Assembly: GCF_007677875.1 (NCBI RefSeq)
Contig: NZ_VEDO01000002.1
Coordinates: 372,001-436,000 of the forward strand
Length of the DNA stretch: 64,000 bases
Reading direction: 5' to 3'
Source of the DNA: Variovorax boronicumulans
GTDB lineage: Bacteria > Pseudomonadota > Gammaproteobacteria > Burkholderiales > Burkholderiaceae_C
Part shown: piece by piece, positions 55,868 through 64,000 of the stretch
Numbering within the stretch: the stretch's first letter is position 1
Layout of the letters: every line of letters begins with the position of its first letter
The notes under the pieces: generated by a model
Databases searched by the model: none
Told to the model about the DNA's origin: nothing
What the model saw: the letters and a program-made list of their open reading frames with translations, nothing else
Translations under genes and position numbers: made by a program

Positions 55868-58207
55868 ATGCCCTTTGCCCCCACGTTCGCCGCGGACGCC
55901 GCGCCGCCAGCGGTTCCACGCGGGCTGGACTGGATCGACGATTCCGAAGAATGGGCCGCGTTCAGCCGCCCGTCAGCCGCGCATGGCAACGGGGCCTGGG
56001 AATCCAGCCTGGCCATCGAGGGCATGACCTGCGCGGCCTGTGCGCTGGCCGTCGAGGACGCGTTGCGCGCCGTGCCCGGCGTGCTGGCGGCCGAGGTCGG
56101 CGCGGCCAGCCGGCGCGCGCGCGTGGTCTGGCGCGCAGGCCAGGCGCTTCCCTCGCAATGGCTTGCGGCCGTGCGCCGCGCCGGCTACCGCGGCGTTCCG
56201 CTGGCCGACCTCGCGCTGCGTGCCGAGCGCCGGCGCGACGCCCGGCTGGTGCTGTGGCGCTGGCTCGTGGCCGGGCTGTGCATGATGCAGGTCATGATGT
56301 ACGCCTGGCCCGCGTACACCGCGGCCCCCGGCGAGATCTCGGCCGACGCGCAGGCCCTGCTGCGCTGGGCCTCCTGGGTACTGAGCCTGCCCGTCATCCT
56401 GTTCTCCTGCGGGCCGTTTTTCAAGGCGGCGCTGCGCGACCTGCGCCACCGGCGCGTGGGCATGGACCTGCCCGTCACGCTGGGCATCCTCATCACCTTC
56501 ACCGTCAGCAGCTGGGGCACCTTCGAGCCGGACGGCCTTTTCGGCGCAGAGGTCTATTTCGATTCGTTGACCATGTTCGTGTTCTTCCTGCTCAGCAGCC
56601 GCTGGCTGGAGTCGCGTTTGCGCGACCGCACGGGCGGCGCGCTCGACCTGCTGCTGCAACGCCTGCCAGAAGGCGTGGAGCGGGAAGGCGCCGATGGCCG
56701 GCGCGAGCAGATCGCCGCGCACCGCGTGGCGGTGGGCGACGTGCTGCATGTGCGGCCCGGCGAGGCCTTCGTCGCCGACGCGCTGGTGCTGGACGGCGAG
56801 ACGCTGGTCGACGAGGCCCTGCTGTCCGGCGAGTCGCGCCCCGTGGCGCGCGGCCCGGGCGCATGCGTGCTGGCCGGCAGCTACAACCTGGCGGCGGCCG
56901 TGCGTGTGCGCGTGACCGCCGCGGGCACCGACACGCGCTTCGCCGAGATCGCCGCGCTGATGGACGAGGCGGCACGCTCGCGCCCCCGCCTGGCGCAACT
57001 GGCCGACCGCATCGCGCGGCCGTTCCTGCTGCTCGTGCTGCTGGCGGCCCTGGGTGCTGCGATGTTCTGGTGGCGCCACGACCCCGGCCATGCGCTCATG
57101 GTGGCCGTGGCCGTGCTGATCGTGACCTGCCCCTGCGCGCTCTCGCTGGCCACCCCGGCCGCGATGCTGGCGGCCGCCGGCGCGCTGGCGCGCCGTGGCG
57201 TGCTGGTGCGCCGGTTGCAGGCGCTGGAGGCGCTGGCCCGCGTCGACACCGTGGTCTTCGACAAGACCGGCACGCTCACGCGCGACGCACTCGTGCTGGG
57301 GCCGGTGCAGACCCGCGCCGGCATCGACCGCGCGCAGGCGCTGGCCATGGCCGCCGCGCTGGCCGCGCACTCGCTGCACCCGGCCTCGCGCGCACTCGCG
57401 GCGGCCGGGCAGGGCGGCGCGCATGCGGAGCAGTGGGAGGTGGCCGACCTCGTCGAGGAGCCCGGCCTGGGCTTGCGCGCGCGCCTGCTGCGCAACGGCT
57501 GGCCCTGGCCCGGCGCGCTGCGCCTGGGTTCGGCCGCGCACTGCGGCGTGGCAGCGCCGCCCGGCGCCCAGACCATGGTCTGGCTGGCCGACGAGCAGGG
57601 CATGCTGGCCTCTTTCGTGCTGCTGGAGGACTTGCGTGCCGATGCCGCGGCCACCGTGCGGCGGCTCGCGCAGATGGGCGTGGCGGTGCAGCTGCTGTCG
57701 GGCGACGCGGACGCGGCCGTGGCGCGCGTGGCCGCGCAGCTGGGCATCGGCGCGGCGCGCGGCGGCTGCTCGCCGCAGCACAAGCTGCAGGCCCTGCGCG
57801 CACTGCAGCGCGAGGGTCGGCACAGCGCCATGGTCGGCGACGGACTCAACGACGGGCCGGTGCTGGCCGGTGCCGATGTGTCCTTCGCGTTCGGCCAATC
57901 CGTGCCGCTGGCGCAGGCGCAGGCCGACTTCGTGGTGCCCGGTGGCCGGCTCATGGCCGTGGCCGACACGCTGGCCCTCGCTCGCCGGACCATGGCCGTG
58001 GTGCGCCAGAACCTGGCCTGGGCCGCGCTCTACAACGCCGTCAGCGTGCCGCTGGCCGTGGCGGGCTGGATGCCGGCCTGGCTGGCCGGCCTGGGCATGG
58101 CCGCCAGTTCGCTGCTCGTGGTGCTCAACGCGCTGCGCCTGTCGGCGGCGCCACCCGCGGGCGATGCCATGCCGGGTCCTGTGCAACTGGTCGCCGAAAG
58201 CTCCTGA
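55868..58207 (+). CDS. ccoI: Cu-translocating P-type ATPase for cbb3 oxidase assembly
   Basis: 779 residues. An N-terminal HMA domain (GMTCAAC) is followed by membrane helices with the metal path CPC (TCPCALSLA), phosphorylation motif DKTGTLT and hinge GDGLNDGPVL. Its fusion to ccoS and the cbb3 operon identifies it as CcoI/FixI, which exports copper for the CcoN active site. There is no ribosome site; TACGCT lies six bases before the ATG and the FNR box places the transcription start at the ATG. An ATG at 55823 lies within the FNR box and is not used. Confidence 0.93.
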   Translation: MPFAPTFAADAAPPAVPRGLDWIDDSEEWAAFSRPSAAHGNGAWESSLAIEGMTCAACALAVEDALRAVPGVLAAEVGAASRRARVVWRAGQALPSQWLAAVRRAGYRGVPLADLALRAERRRDARLVLWRWLVAGLCMMQVMMYAWPAYTAAPGEISADAQALLRWASWVLSLPVILFSCGPFFKAALRDLRHRRVGMDLPVTLGILITFTVSSWGTFEPDGLFGAEVYFDSLTMFVFFLLSSRWLESRLRDRTGGALDLLLQRLPEGVEREGADGRREQIAAHRVAVGDVLHVRPGEAFVADALVLDGETLVDEALLSGESRPVARGPGACVLAGSYNLAAAVRVRVTAAGTDTRFAEIAALMDEAARSRPRLAQLADRIARPFLLLVLLAALGAAMFWWRHDPGHALMVAVAVLIVTCPCALSLATPAAMLAAAGALARRGVLVRRLQALEALARVDTVVFDKTGTLTRDALVLGPVQTRAGIDRAQALAMAAALAAHSLHPASRALAAAGQGGAHAEQWEVADLVEEPGLGLRARLLRNGWPWPGALRLGSAAHCGVAAPPGAQTMVWLADEQGMLASFVLLEDLRADAAATVRRLAQMGVAVQLLSGDADAAVARVAAQLGIGAARGGCSPQHKLQALRALQREGRHSAMVGDGLNDGPVLAGADVSFAFGQSVPLAQAQADFVVPGGRLMAVADTLALARRTMAVVRQNLAWAALYNAVSVPLAVAGWMPAWLAGLGMAASSLLVVLNALRLSAAPPAGDAMPGPVQLVAESS

Positions 58208-58341
58208 TGGACATCCTGTTCCTGCTGATCCCGCTGTCTGTGGTGCTGGTCTTCTGCATCCTGGGCGGGCTGTGGTGGGCCATCGAGCGCGGCCAGTTCG
58301 AGGACATCGAGGCCGAGGGCGAGCGCATCCTGCGGGATTGA
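58207..58341 (+). CDS. ccoS: cbb3 oxidase assembly protein CcoS
   Basis: 44 residues: one membrane helix (LFLLIPLSVVLVFCILGGLWWAI), then an acidic tail (QFEDIEAEGERIL). Its ATG overlaps the ccoI stop (TGATG). CcoS is needed to insert heme and copper into CcoN. Size and position are typical. Confidence 0.92.
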   Translation: MDILFLLIPLSVVLVFCILGGLWWAIERGQFEDIEAEGERILRD

Positions 58342-58432
58342 TGGCGGCGTGCGCAAGCGGCCGCGGGCACGGGGCCGCACAGCTGTGCGTGCAGGATGCG
58401 GCGGCCCTCTGTGGCCCCGCTCAGCACTCCGC

Positions 58433-58446
58433 TTGACGTGCATCAA
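58433..58446. promoter_or_regulatory. FNR/ANR box before ccoN
   Basis: TTGACGTGCATCAA, nine of ten consensus bases (TTGAC instead of TTGAT). Centred 41 bases before a predicted start point near 58481, with a weak -10 (GACACT) at 58469-58474. Drives ccoNOQP under low oxygen. Confidence 0.85.
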
Positions 58447-58512
58447 AGCGCCTCTGCCGTCCCCGTCCGACACTGCCTCCCAGTGCTGAAGAAGCGTTCA
58501 AGAGAGGCAGCG

Positions 58513-59949
58513 ATGGATCAATCGAGAAGCCCGGCCACGGTCTACAACGACGCCGTCGTGCGCCAGTTTTCCGTGATGGCCGTGGTGTGGGGGGTGGTGG
58601 GCATGCTGGTCGGCGTCGTCATTGCCGCGCAGCTGACCTGGCCCGAACTGAACCTGGGCATCCCATGGCTCAGCTATGGCCGGCTGCGCCCGCTGCACAC
58701 CAACGCGGTGATCTTCGCGTTCGGCGGCTGCGCGCTGTTCGGCACGGCCTACTACGTGGTGCAGCGCACCTGCCAGGTCCGGCTGTTCGGCGGCTGGCTG
58801 GCCTCGTTCACGTTCTGGGGCTGGCAGACCGTGATCGTGGCCGCGGCCATCACGCTGCCGCTGGGCTACACCACCGGCAAGGAGTACGCCGAGCTGGAAT
58901 GGCCCATCGACATCCTGATCGCGCTGGTCTGGGTGGCGTTCGCCATCGTGTTCTTCGGCACCATCGGCACGCGCAAGGTGCGCCACATCTATGTGGCCAA
59001 CTGGTTCTACGGCGCTTTCATCATCGCCGTGGCGCTGCTGCACATCGTCAACAGCGCGGCCATGCCCGCCAGCTTCTGGAAGAGCTACTCGGCCTACGCC
59101 GGCGTGCAGGACGCGATGGTGCAGTGGTGGTACGGCCACAACGCGGTCGGCTTCTTCCTCACGGCCGGCTTCCTCGGGATGATGTACTACTTCATCCCCA
59201 AGCAGGCCGAGCGCCCCGTCTACAGCTACCGGCTGTCCATCGTGCACTTCTGGGCGCTGATCTTCACCTACATGTGGGCCGGCCCCCACCACCTGCACTA
59301 CACCGCGCTGCCGGACTGGACGCAGTCGGTCGGCATGGTGTTCTCGCTGATCCTGCTGGCGCCCAGCTGGGGCGGGATGATCAACGGCGTGATGACGCTG
59401 TCGGGCGCGTGGCACAAGCTGCGCGACGACCCCATCCTGCGCTTTCTGATCGTGGCCCTGTCGTTCTACGGCATGAGCACCTTCGAGGGCCCGATGATGT
59501 CGATCAAGACCGTCAACGCGCTCTCGCACTACACCGACTGGACCGTGGGCCACGTGCATTCGGGCGCGCTGGGCTGGGTCGGGCTCATCACCATGGGCAG
59601 CCTGTACTACCTGATCCCGCGTCTGTTCGGCCAGAAGCAGATGTACAGCGTGAAGGCCATCGAGCTGCACTTCTGGAGCGCCACCATCGGCATCGTGCTG
59701 TACATCGCCGCGATGTGGATCGCCGGCGTGATGCAGGGCCTGATGTGGCGCGCGGTCAACCTTGATGGCACGCTGACCTACACCTTCGCCGAATCCGTCA
59801 AGGCCACCTGGCCGTTCTACGCGGTGCGCCTATTGGGTGGCCTGCTGTACCTGGGCGGCATGCTGGTGATGGCCTGGAACATGGTCATGACCATGCTCAA
59901 CGCGCGGCCCGCCGCCGTCGCCATCCCGCACCCCGTGGCGGCCCACTGA
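58513..59949 (+). CDS. ccoN: cbb3-type cytochrome c oxidase subunit I
   Basis: 478 residues and twelve membrane helices. It carries the high-spin heme/CuB site and low-spin heme of the proton-pumping cbb3 oxidase. Motifs include [26 protein letters not shown] (metal-ligand His), [15 protein letters not shown] (the His pair of the CuB site) and [13 protein letters not shown]. It starts the ccoNOQP operon, 66 bases after the FNR box. Confidence 0.96.
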   Translation: MDQSRSPATVYNDAVVRQFSVMAVVWGVVGMLVGVVIAAQLTWPELNLGIPWLSYGRLRPLHTNAVIFAFGGCALFGTAYYVVQRTCQVRLFGGWLASFTFWGWQTVIVAAAITLPLGYTTGKEYAELEWPIDILIALVWVAFAIVFFGTIGTRKVRHIYVANWFYGAFIIAVALLHIVNSAAMPASFWKSYSAYAGVQDAMVQWWYGHNAVGFFLTAGFLGMMYYFIPKQAERPVYSYRLSIVHFWALIFTYMWAGPHHLHYTALPDWTQSVGMVFSLILLAPSWGGMINGVMTLSGAWHKLRDDPILRFLIVALSFYGMSTFEGPMMSIKTVNALSHYTDWTVGHVHSGALGWVGLITMGSLYYLIPRLFGQKQMYSVKAIELHFWSATIGIVLYIAAMWIAGVMQGLMWRAVNLDGTLTYTFAESVKATWPFYAVRLLGGLLYLGGMLVMAWNMVMTMLNARPAAVAIPHPVAAH

Positions 59950-59962
59950 ACCGAGAACCACC

Positions 59963-60586
59963 ATGTCGCACAACCTCGACAAGCCCGGTGCGCACGAGCG
60001 CATCGAGACCAACAACTTCCTGATGATCGTGCTGATCCTGCTGGTGCTCGTGGTCGGCGGTCTCGTGGAGATCGTGCCGCTGTTCTTCCAGCGCACCACC
60101 ACGGTCGCCATCGAAGGCGTCAAGCCCTACACCGCACTGCAGCTGGCCGGCCGCGACGTCTACCTGCGCGAGGGTTGCTACAACTGCCACTCGCAGATGA
60201 TCCGCCCGCTGCAGGCCGAGACGCTGCGCTACGGCCACCACTCGCTGGCCGGCGAGTTCGTCTACGACCACCCATTCCAGTGGGGCAGCAAGCGCACCGG
60301 CCCCGACCTGCACCGCGTCGGCGGCAAGTACAACGACGAATGGCACCGCATCCATTTGATGAACCCGCGCGACGTCGTGCCCGAGTCCAACATGCCGGCT
60401 TACGCCTGGCTGGACAAGGCCACTGTGGATGGCGAGCAACTGGCCGCCAACATGCGCGCGCTGCGCCGCCTGGGCGTGCCCTATACCGATGAGGAGATCG
60501 CCAAGGCGCCTGCCGACGTGAAGGGCAGGACCGAGATGGAGGCCACGATCGCCTACCTGCAATCGCTGGGCCTGGCCGTCAAGTGA
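59963..60586 (+). CDS. ccoO: cbb3-type cytochrome c oxidase subunit II
   Basis: 207 residues with one N-terminal membrane helix and one c-type heme site ([14 protein letters not shown]). The axial Met is probably in [13 protein letters not shown]. It takes electrons from CcoP to CcoN. It follows ccoN by 13 bases. Confidence 0.96.
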   Translation: MSHNLDKPGAHERIETNNFLMIVLILLVLVVGGLVEIVPLFFQRTTTVAIEGVKPYTALQLAGRDVYLREGCYNCHSQMIRPLQAETLRYGHHSLAGEFVYDHPFQWGSKRTGPDLHRVGGKYNDEWHRIHLMNPRDVVPESNMPAYAWLDKATVDGEQLAANMRALRRLGVPYTDEEIAKAPADVKGRTEMEATIAYLQSLGLAVK

Positions 60587-60596
60587 GGAGCTGAGC

Positions 60597-60734
60597 ATGG
60601 ACATCAACACCCTGCGGTCCGTGGCGACCGTGGTCTCGTTCGTCACCTTCATCGGCATCCTGGTCTGGGCCTGGTCCCGGACCAACAAGCAGTCCTTCGA
60701 CGAGGCGGCGCAGCTGCCTTTCGACCAAGATTAA
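60597..60734 (+). CDS. ccoQ: cbb3 oxidase small subunit CcoQ
   Basis: 45 residues: one membrane helix (TVVSFVTFIGILVWAWS) then a charged tail (TNKQSFDEAAQLPFDQD). GAGGAG precedes the ATG. CcoQ stabilises the CcoNOP complex. It is too short for many automatic calls. Confidence 0.93.
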   Translation: MDINTLRSVATVVSFVTFIGILVWAWSRTNKQSFDEAAQLPFDQD

Positions 60735-60743
60735 GAGGGCAAC

Positions 60744-61643
60744 ATGAGCGATTTCACAAGCGGCTTCTGGTCCATCGCGATCATTGCCGTGACCCTGGGC
60801 GGCATCCTCGGCTGCGTGCTGCTGCTGTGGGGCGCCGGCAAGGCGCGCGTCTCCCCGACCGGCGACAACACCACGGGCCATGTGTGGGACGGCGACCTGC
60901 GCGAGATGAACAATCCGCTGCCACGCTGGTGGGTCTGGATGTTCGTCATCACGGTGGTCTTCGGTGTGCTGTACCTGGTCCTCTACCCTGGCCTGGGCGC
61001 CGAGCCCGGCAAGCTGAACTGGAGTTCGGCGGGCGAGCACGCGGCCGACGTGGCCAAGCACAAGGCAACCACGGCGCAGGTCTACGCGAAGTACGCGGAC
61101 ATGCCCATGGCGGAGATCGCCCGGGACCCGCAGGCCCATGCCATCGGCGAGCGCCTTTTCATGAACAACTGCGCCCAGTGCCACGGCTCGGACGCCCGCG
61201 GCAGCAAGGGCTTTCCGAACCTGGCGGACGGCGACTGGCTGTGGGGCGGTGAGCCCGAGAAGATCGCCGAGACCATCGCCAAGGGCCGCATCGGCAGCAT
61301 GCCACCCATGGCCGCGGCCGTGGGCACGCCCGAGGACGTGCGCAACGTGGCGCACTACGTGCTGAGCCTGTCGGGCGGCCCGCACGACTCGGTGCGCGCT
61401 GCGCTGGGCAAGGCCAAGTTCACGGCCTGCGCGGCCTGCCACGGCAGCAACGGCAAGGGCAACCCACTGCTTGGCGCACCCAACCTGACCGACGACATCT
61501 GGCTGCACGGCTGGGGCGAAGAAGCCATCGTCGCGATGGTCAACAACGGCAAGACCAACCAGATGCCGGCGCAGGAAGCCAAGTTCAGCGCCGAGCAGAT
61601 CCGTGTGCTGACCTCCTACGTCTGGGGCCTCTCCAACAACTGA
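60744..61643 (+). CDS. ccoP: cbb3-type cytochrome c oxidase subunit III, diheme
   Basis: 299 residues. Two N-terminal helices (SIAIIAVTLGGILGCVLLLWG; WWVWMFVITVVFGVLYLVL) and two heme c sites (CAQCH and CAACH) with downstream Met ligands (GSMPPM; NQMPAQ). Sits 9 bases after ccoQ. It accepts electrons from soluble cytochromes such as the one encoded at 33.1 kb. Confidence 0.96.
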   Translation: MSDFTSGFWSIAIIAVTLGGILGCVLLLWGAGKARVSPTGDNTTGHVWDGDLREMNNPLPRWWVWMFVITVVFGVLYLVLYPGLGAEPGKLNWSSAGEHAADVAKHKATTAQVYAKYADMPMAEIARDPQAHAIGERLFMNNCAQCHGSDARGSKGFPNLADGDWLWGGEPEKIAETIAKGRIGSMPPMAAAVGTPEDVRNVAHYVLSLSGGPHDSVRAALGKAKFTACAACHGSNGKGNPLLGAPNLTDDIWLHGWGEEAIVAMVNNGKTNQMPAQEAKFSAEQIRVLTSYVWGLSNN

Positions 61644-61650
61644 TGCGGTC

Positions 61651-63069
61651 ATGAGTGCCGAGCGCAAGGTCGTCCCCATCCAGGCCGAGCCCGAGCTGGT
61701 CCCGCTGTTCGAGGCCCACAAGACGGTCTATCCGCGCACGGTCGCCGGCTTCTTCCAGAACTGGCGCTGGGCCTTGGTCTGGCTCACGCAGCTGGCCTTC
61801 TACGGCACCGCCTGGCTGCAGTGGGGCGAGCGGCAGGCCTTGCTGTTCGACCTGCAGGCGCGCCGCTTCTACATCTTCGGCCTGGTGCTGTACCCGCAGG
61901 ATTTCATCTACCTGGCGGGCCTGCTGGTGATCTCTGCGCTGGCGCTGTTCCTGTTCACGGCCGTGGCGGGCCGGCTGTGGTGCGGCTTCTCGTGCCCGCA
62001 GACGGTCTACACCGAGATCTTTCTGTGGATCGAACGGCGCATCGAGGGCGACCGCGGCGCGCGGATGAAGCTCGATGCGGCGCCCTTCTCGGTAGAGAAG
62101 CTGGTCAAGAAGTGGTTCAAGCATGTCTGCTGGGGCGTGTTCGCGCTGTGGACCGGCTTCACCTTCGTGGGCTACTTCACACCGATCCGCGAGCTGGCGA
62201 TGTCCTTCATCACCACGCGCATGGGGCCCTGGGAGGTGTTCTGGGTGCTGTTCTACGGCCTGGCCACGTATGGCAATGCAGGCTTCCTGCGCGAGCAGGT
62301 CTGCAAGTACATGTGCCCCTACGCACGTTTCCAGAGCGCGATGTTCGACCGCGACACGCTGATCGTGAGCTACGACGCCGCGCGCGGCGAGCCGCGCGGC
62401 AGCCGGCCGCGCAACGCCGACGCGGCAGCGCGCGGCCTGGGTGCCTGCACCGACTGCACGCTGTGCGTGCAGGTCTGCCCGACCGGCATCGACATCCGCA
62501 AGGGCCTGCAGTACGAATGCATCGGCTGCGGTGCCTGCGCCGACGTCTGCGATGGCGTGATGGACAAGATGGGCTATGCGCGCGGGCTCGTGAAGTTCAC
62601 CACGCAGCAAGGGCTCGCCAAGGGCTGGAGCCGCGCGCAGATCTGGCGCAGGGTGCTGCGGCCGCGCGTGCTGGTCTATGCCGGTGTGCTGCTGGCGATC
62701 TCGCTCGGCCTGGGCCTGAGCCTGGCGCTGCGCACGCCGTTCAAGGTGGACGTGGTGCGGGATCGCGGCGCCATGGCCCGCATCGTGGCCGGCGGCGCGA
62801 TCGAGAACGTCTACCGCCTGCAGATCATGAACGCCACCGAAGCGCACCAGCGCTTCGCCATCATGGCGAGCGGGCTGCCCGGCCTCGTGGTCACGTCCGA
62901 GCCCGAGGTCGAGGTCGATGCCACGGCCTCCCGCTGGGTCGCCGTGCGGCTGCAGGTCCCGCAGCAAGCTGCGGCCGCGGGAGGTTCGCACCCCATCCAT
63001 TTCGAGCTGCGCATGCTGGACGGCGACGCCCATGTACGCGAGAAATCCGTCTTTTTGATTCCCCGGTGA
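61651..63069 (+). CDS. ccoG: cbb3 assembly ferredoxin-like membrane protein CcoG
   Basis: 472 residues. Membrane helices frame two 4Fe-4S motifs: CTDCTLCVQVCP and CIGCGACADVCD, plus CGFSCPQTVY near the second helix. A C-terminal immunoglobulin-like domain follows (about 370-472). CcoG reduces copper during oxidase assembly. It begins seven bases after ccoP. Confidence 0.94.
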   Translation: MSAERKVVPIQAEPELVPLFEAHKTVYPRTVAGFFQNWRWALVWLTQLAFYGTAWLQWGERQALLFDLQARRFYIFGLVLYPQDFIYLAGLLVISALALFLFTAVAGRLWCGFSCPQTVYTEIFLWIERRIEGDRGARMKLDAAPFSVEKLVKKWFKHVCWGVFALWTGFTFVGYFTPIRELAMSFITTRMGPWEVFWVLFYGLATYGNAGFLREQVCKYMCPYARFQSAMFDRDTLIVSYDAARGEPRGSRPRNADAAARGLGACTDCTLCVQVCPTGIDIRKGLQYECIGCGACADVCDGVMDKMGYARGLVKFTTQQGLAKGWSRAQIWRRVLRPRVLVYAGVLLAISLGLGLSLALRTPFKVDVVRDRGAMARIVAGGAIENVYRLQIMNATEAHQRFAIMASGLPGLVVTSEPEVEVDATASRWVAVRLQVPQQAAAAGGSHPIHFELRMLDGDAHVREKSVFLIPR

Positions 63070-63080
63070 AGGAGACCTCC

Positions 63081-63326
63081 ATGCAGGAACAACACGCCCC
63101 GGTCGCACGCCCCTGGTGGCGCTACGGCATGGTCTGGATGGTGATCGGCGGCCCGCTCGCGGTCGTCGTGGCCGGCATTGCGACGGCCGTGATCGCCTTC
63201 CAGGGCGCCGACCCGGTGGTCGTCCCGGCGCCCGCCCAGGTGGCTGCCGAAGAGGCCTTCGATCTGCAGCCCGCGATGGCCGGGCGCAACCACGCGGCGA
63301 CCGGCACCGTGCCGGCGCGGCGCTGA
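63081..63326 (+). CDS. ccoH: CcoH/FixH-like assembly protein
   Basis: 81 residues, shorter than the 150-residue FixH of many proteobacteria. One membrane helix (VWMVIGGPLAVVVAGIATAVIAF) and a periplasmic tail containing VVVPAPAQVAAEEAF, a FixH-like stretch. AAGGAG precedes the ATG. Assigned mostly by position after ccoG. Confidence 0.8.
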   Translation: MQEQHAPVARPWWRYGMVWMVIGGPLAVVVAGIATAVIAFQGADPVVVPAPAQVAAEEAFDLQPAMAGRNHAATGTVPARR

Positions 63327-63337
63327 GGGCGGGCGCG

Positions 63338-63592
63338 ATGGGCACGATGGCGGCGCGCCGCCTGATGTGGGTGGCCTGGCCGGCCTTTCTGGCCGCAGGC
63401 ATGCTGGAGATGCTGGTGTTCGCGCTCGTCGATCCGCACGACCTGCACTGGCTGGGCCGTGCGTTGGACTGGTCGGCGATGGCGGTCTACACCGCGAGCT
63501 TCTTCGCCTTCTGGGCGGTCGCCATGGCGGGCAGCGCGCTCACGCTGCTGCTGGCGTCACCGGAGATGGTCAGTGGCAGACCTGGGGATTGA
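63338..63592 (+). CDS. Small membrane protein at the end of the cbb3 operon
   Basis: 84 residues with two helices (MWVAWPAFLAAGMLEMLVFALV; AVYTASFFAFWAVAMAGSALTLLLA). Family not recognised. Its 3' end overlaps the 3' end of fnr on the other strand by 23 bases. It probably takes part in cbb3 assembly, by context. Confidence 0.7.
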   Translation: MGTMAARRLMWVAWPAFLAAGMLEMLVFALVDPHDLHWLGRALDWSAMAVYTASFFAFWAVAMAGSALTLLLASPEMVSGRPGD

Positions 63593-64000
63593 CGATGCGC
63601 TGCAACGCGTCGGCATCGACGATGCGCAGATGCCGCTGCTTGACCTCGACGATGCCATCGTCTCCGAACTTGGAGAACGTGCGGCTCACGGTCTCGAGCT
63701 TGAGCCCCAGGTAGCTGCCGATCTCCTCGCGCGTCATGCGCAGCACGAGCTCGCTGCGCGAGAAGCCGCGCGCATGCAGGCGCTTGACCAGATTCAGCAG
63801 GAAGGCCGCCACGCGCTCCTCCGCGCGCATGCTGCCCAGCAGCAGCATGACGCCGTGCTCGCGCACGATTTCGCGGCTCATGATCTTGTGCACGTGGTTC
63901 TGCAGCGCGTTGACCTCGCGCGAGAGTTCCTCGAGCCGGTCGAAAGGCATGACGCACACCTCGGCATCTTCCAGCGCCACGGCGTCGCAGCTGTGCTTGT
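63570..64000 (-). CDS. fnr: Crp/Fnr-family oxygen sensor, partial (5' end beyond window)
   Basis: Only the C-terminal 143 codons lie in the window. DAVALEDAEVCVMPF includes a Cys matching E. coli FNR Cys122, a cluster ligand; the other Cys ligands would lie upstream. The dimerisation helix (NALQNHVHKIMSREIVREHGVMLL) and HTH (MTREEIGSYLGLKLETVSRTFSKF) are complete. Probably recognises the boxes before ccoI and ccoN. Confidence 0.92.
   Translation of the reverse strand, partial: KHSCDAVALEDAEVCVMPFDRLEELSREVNALQNHVHKIMSREIVREHGVMLLLGSMRAEERVAAFLLNLVKRLHARGFSRSELVLRMTREEIGSYLGLKLETVSRTFSKFGDDGIVEVKQRHLRIVDADALQRIVNPQVCH

Overview
The window is about 70% GC, densely packed with intact genes, and reads as a chromosomal segment of a betaproteobacterium, most likely Comamonadaceae (Acidovorax/Variovorax-like). 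This is inferred from gene content: three Bug/TctC periplasmic binding proteins, a small Trp-rich membrane protein, DUF924 and oxidoreductase-like small proteins, PEP-CTERM proteins, and an Fnr-controlled cbb3 oxidase cluster. I saw no tRNA, rRNA, CRISPR array, transposase or integrase.

Layout. 1-10.1 kb: exported and surface proteins, namely a subtilisin-like protease with an autotransporter-type repeat but no barrel, two PEP-CTERM proteins, a glycine-zipper/alpha-beta hydrolase fusion, a GDSL esterase, a membrane protein and a UspA-like/GNAT-like pair. 10.1-16.2 kb: a tandem-fused IclR regulator opposite an operon of CaiB CoA-transferase, acyl-CoA dehydrogenase, Bug protein and AcuI-like reductase. 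16.3-25.3 kb: small proteins, a large hybrid histidine kinase, and a proV-proW-proX osmoprotectant ABC operon with a second proX beyond a terminator. 25.7-28.8 kb: enolase-superfamily enzyme, Bug protein and LysR regulator. 28.8-33.8 kb: yqhA, acetyl-CoA synthetase, glutathione transferase, WYL regulator, cytochrome c and a Trp-rich protein. 33.8-40.6 kb: ilvD, two LysR regulators, and an SDR/aldehyde dehydrogenase/lipoprotein group. 40.6-45 kb: KefB/C-type antiporter, DUF924, lgt, and a TPR/oxidoreductase-like/PncC chain. 45-49.8 kb: a malonate operon (GntR, malonyl-CoA decarboxylase, Bug protein, malonyl-CoA synthetase). 49.8-55.8 kb: GAF, LysR/quinone reductase, MocR/DJ-1, SDR and UspA. 55.8-64 kb: ccoI-ccoS, ccoNOQPGH, a small membrane protein, and the 3' part of fnr.

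The cbb3 region forms a coherent regulatory unit: two FNR-type boxes lie upstream of ccoI (shared with divergent uspA) and ccoN, and the fnr gene sits at the window edge.

The most unusual feature is at the 3' end of acs. A 125-bp insertion carrying an 84-bp nested palindrome supplies a replacement C-terminal tail and stop codon, while the displaced native tail, nearly identical in protein but recoded at almost every third position, lies just downstream. A second window-wide pattern is a set of genes without Shine-Dalgarno sequences whose start codon sits 6 to 8 nt after a -10-like hexamer, as expected for leaderless mRNAs.
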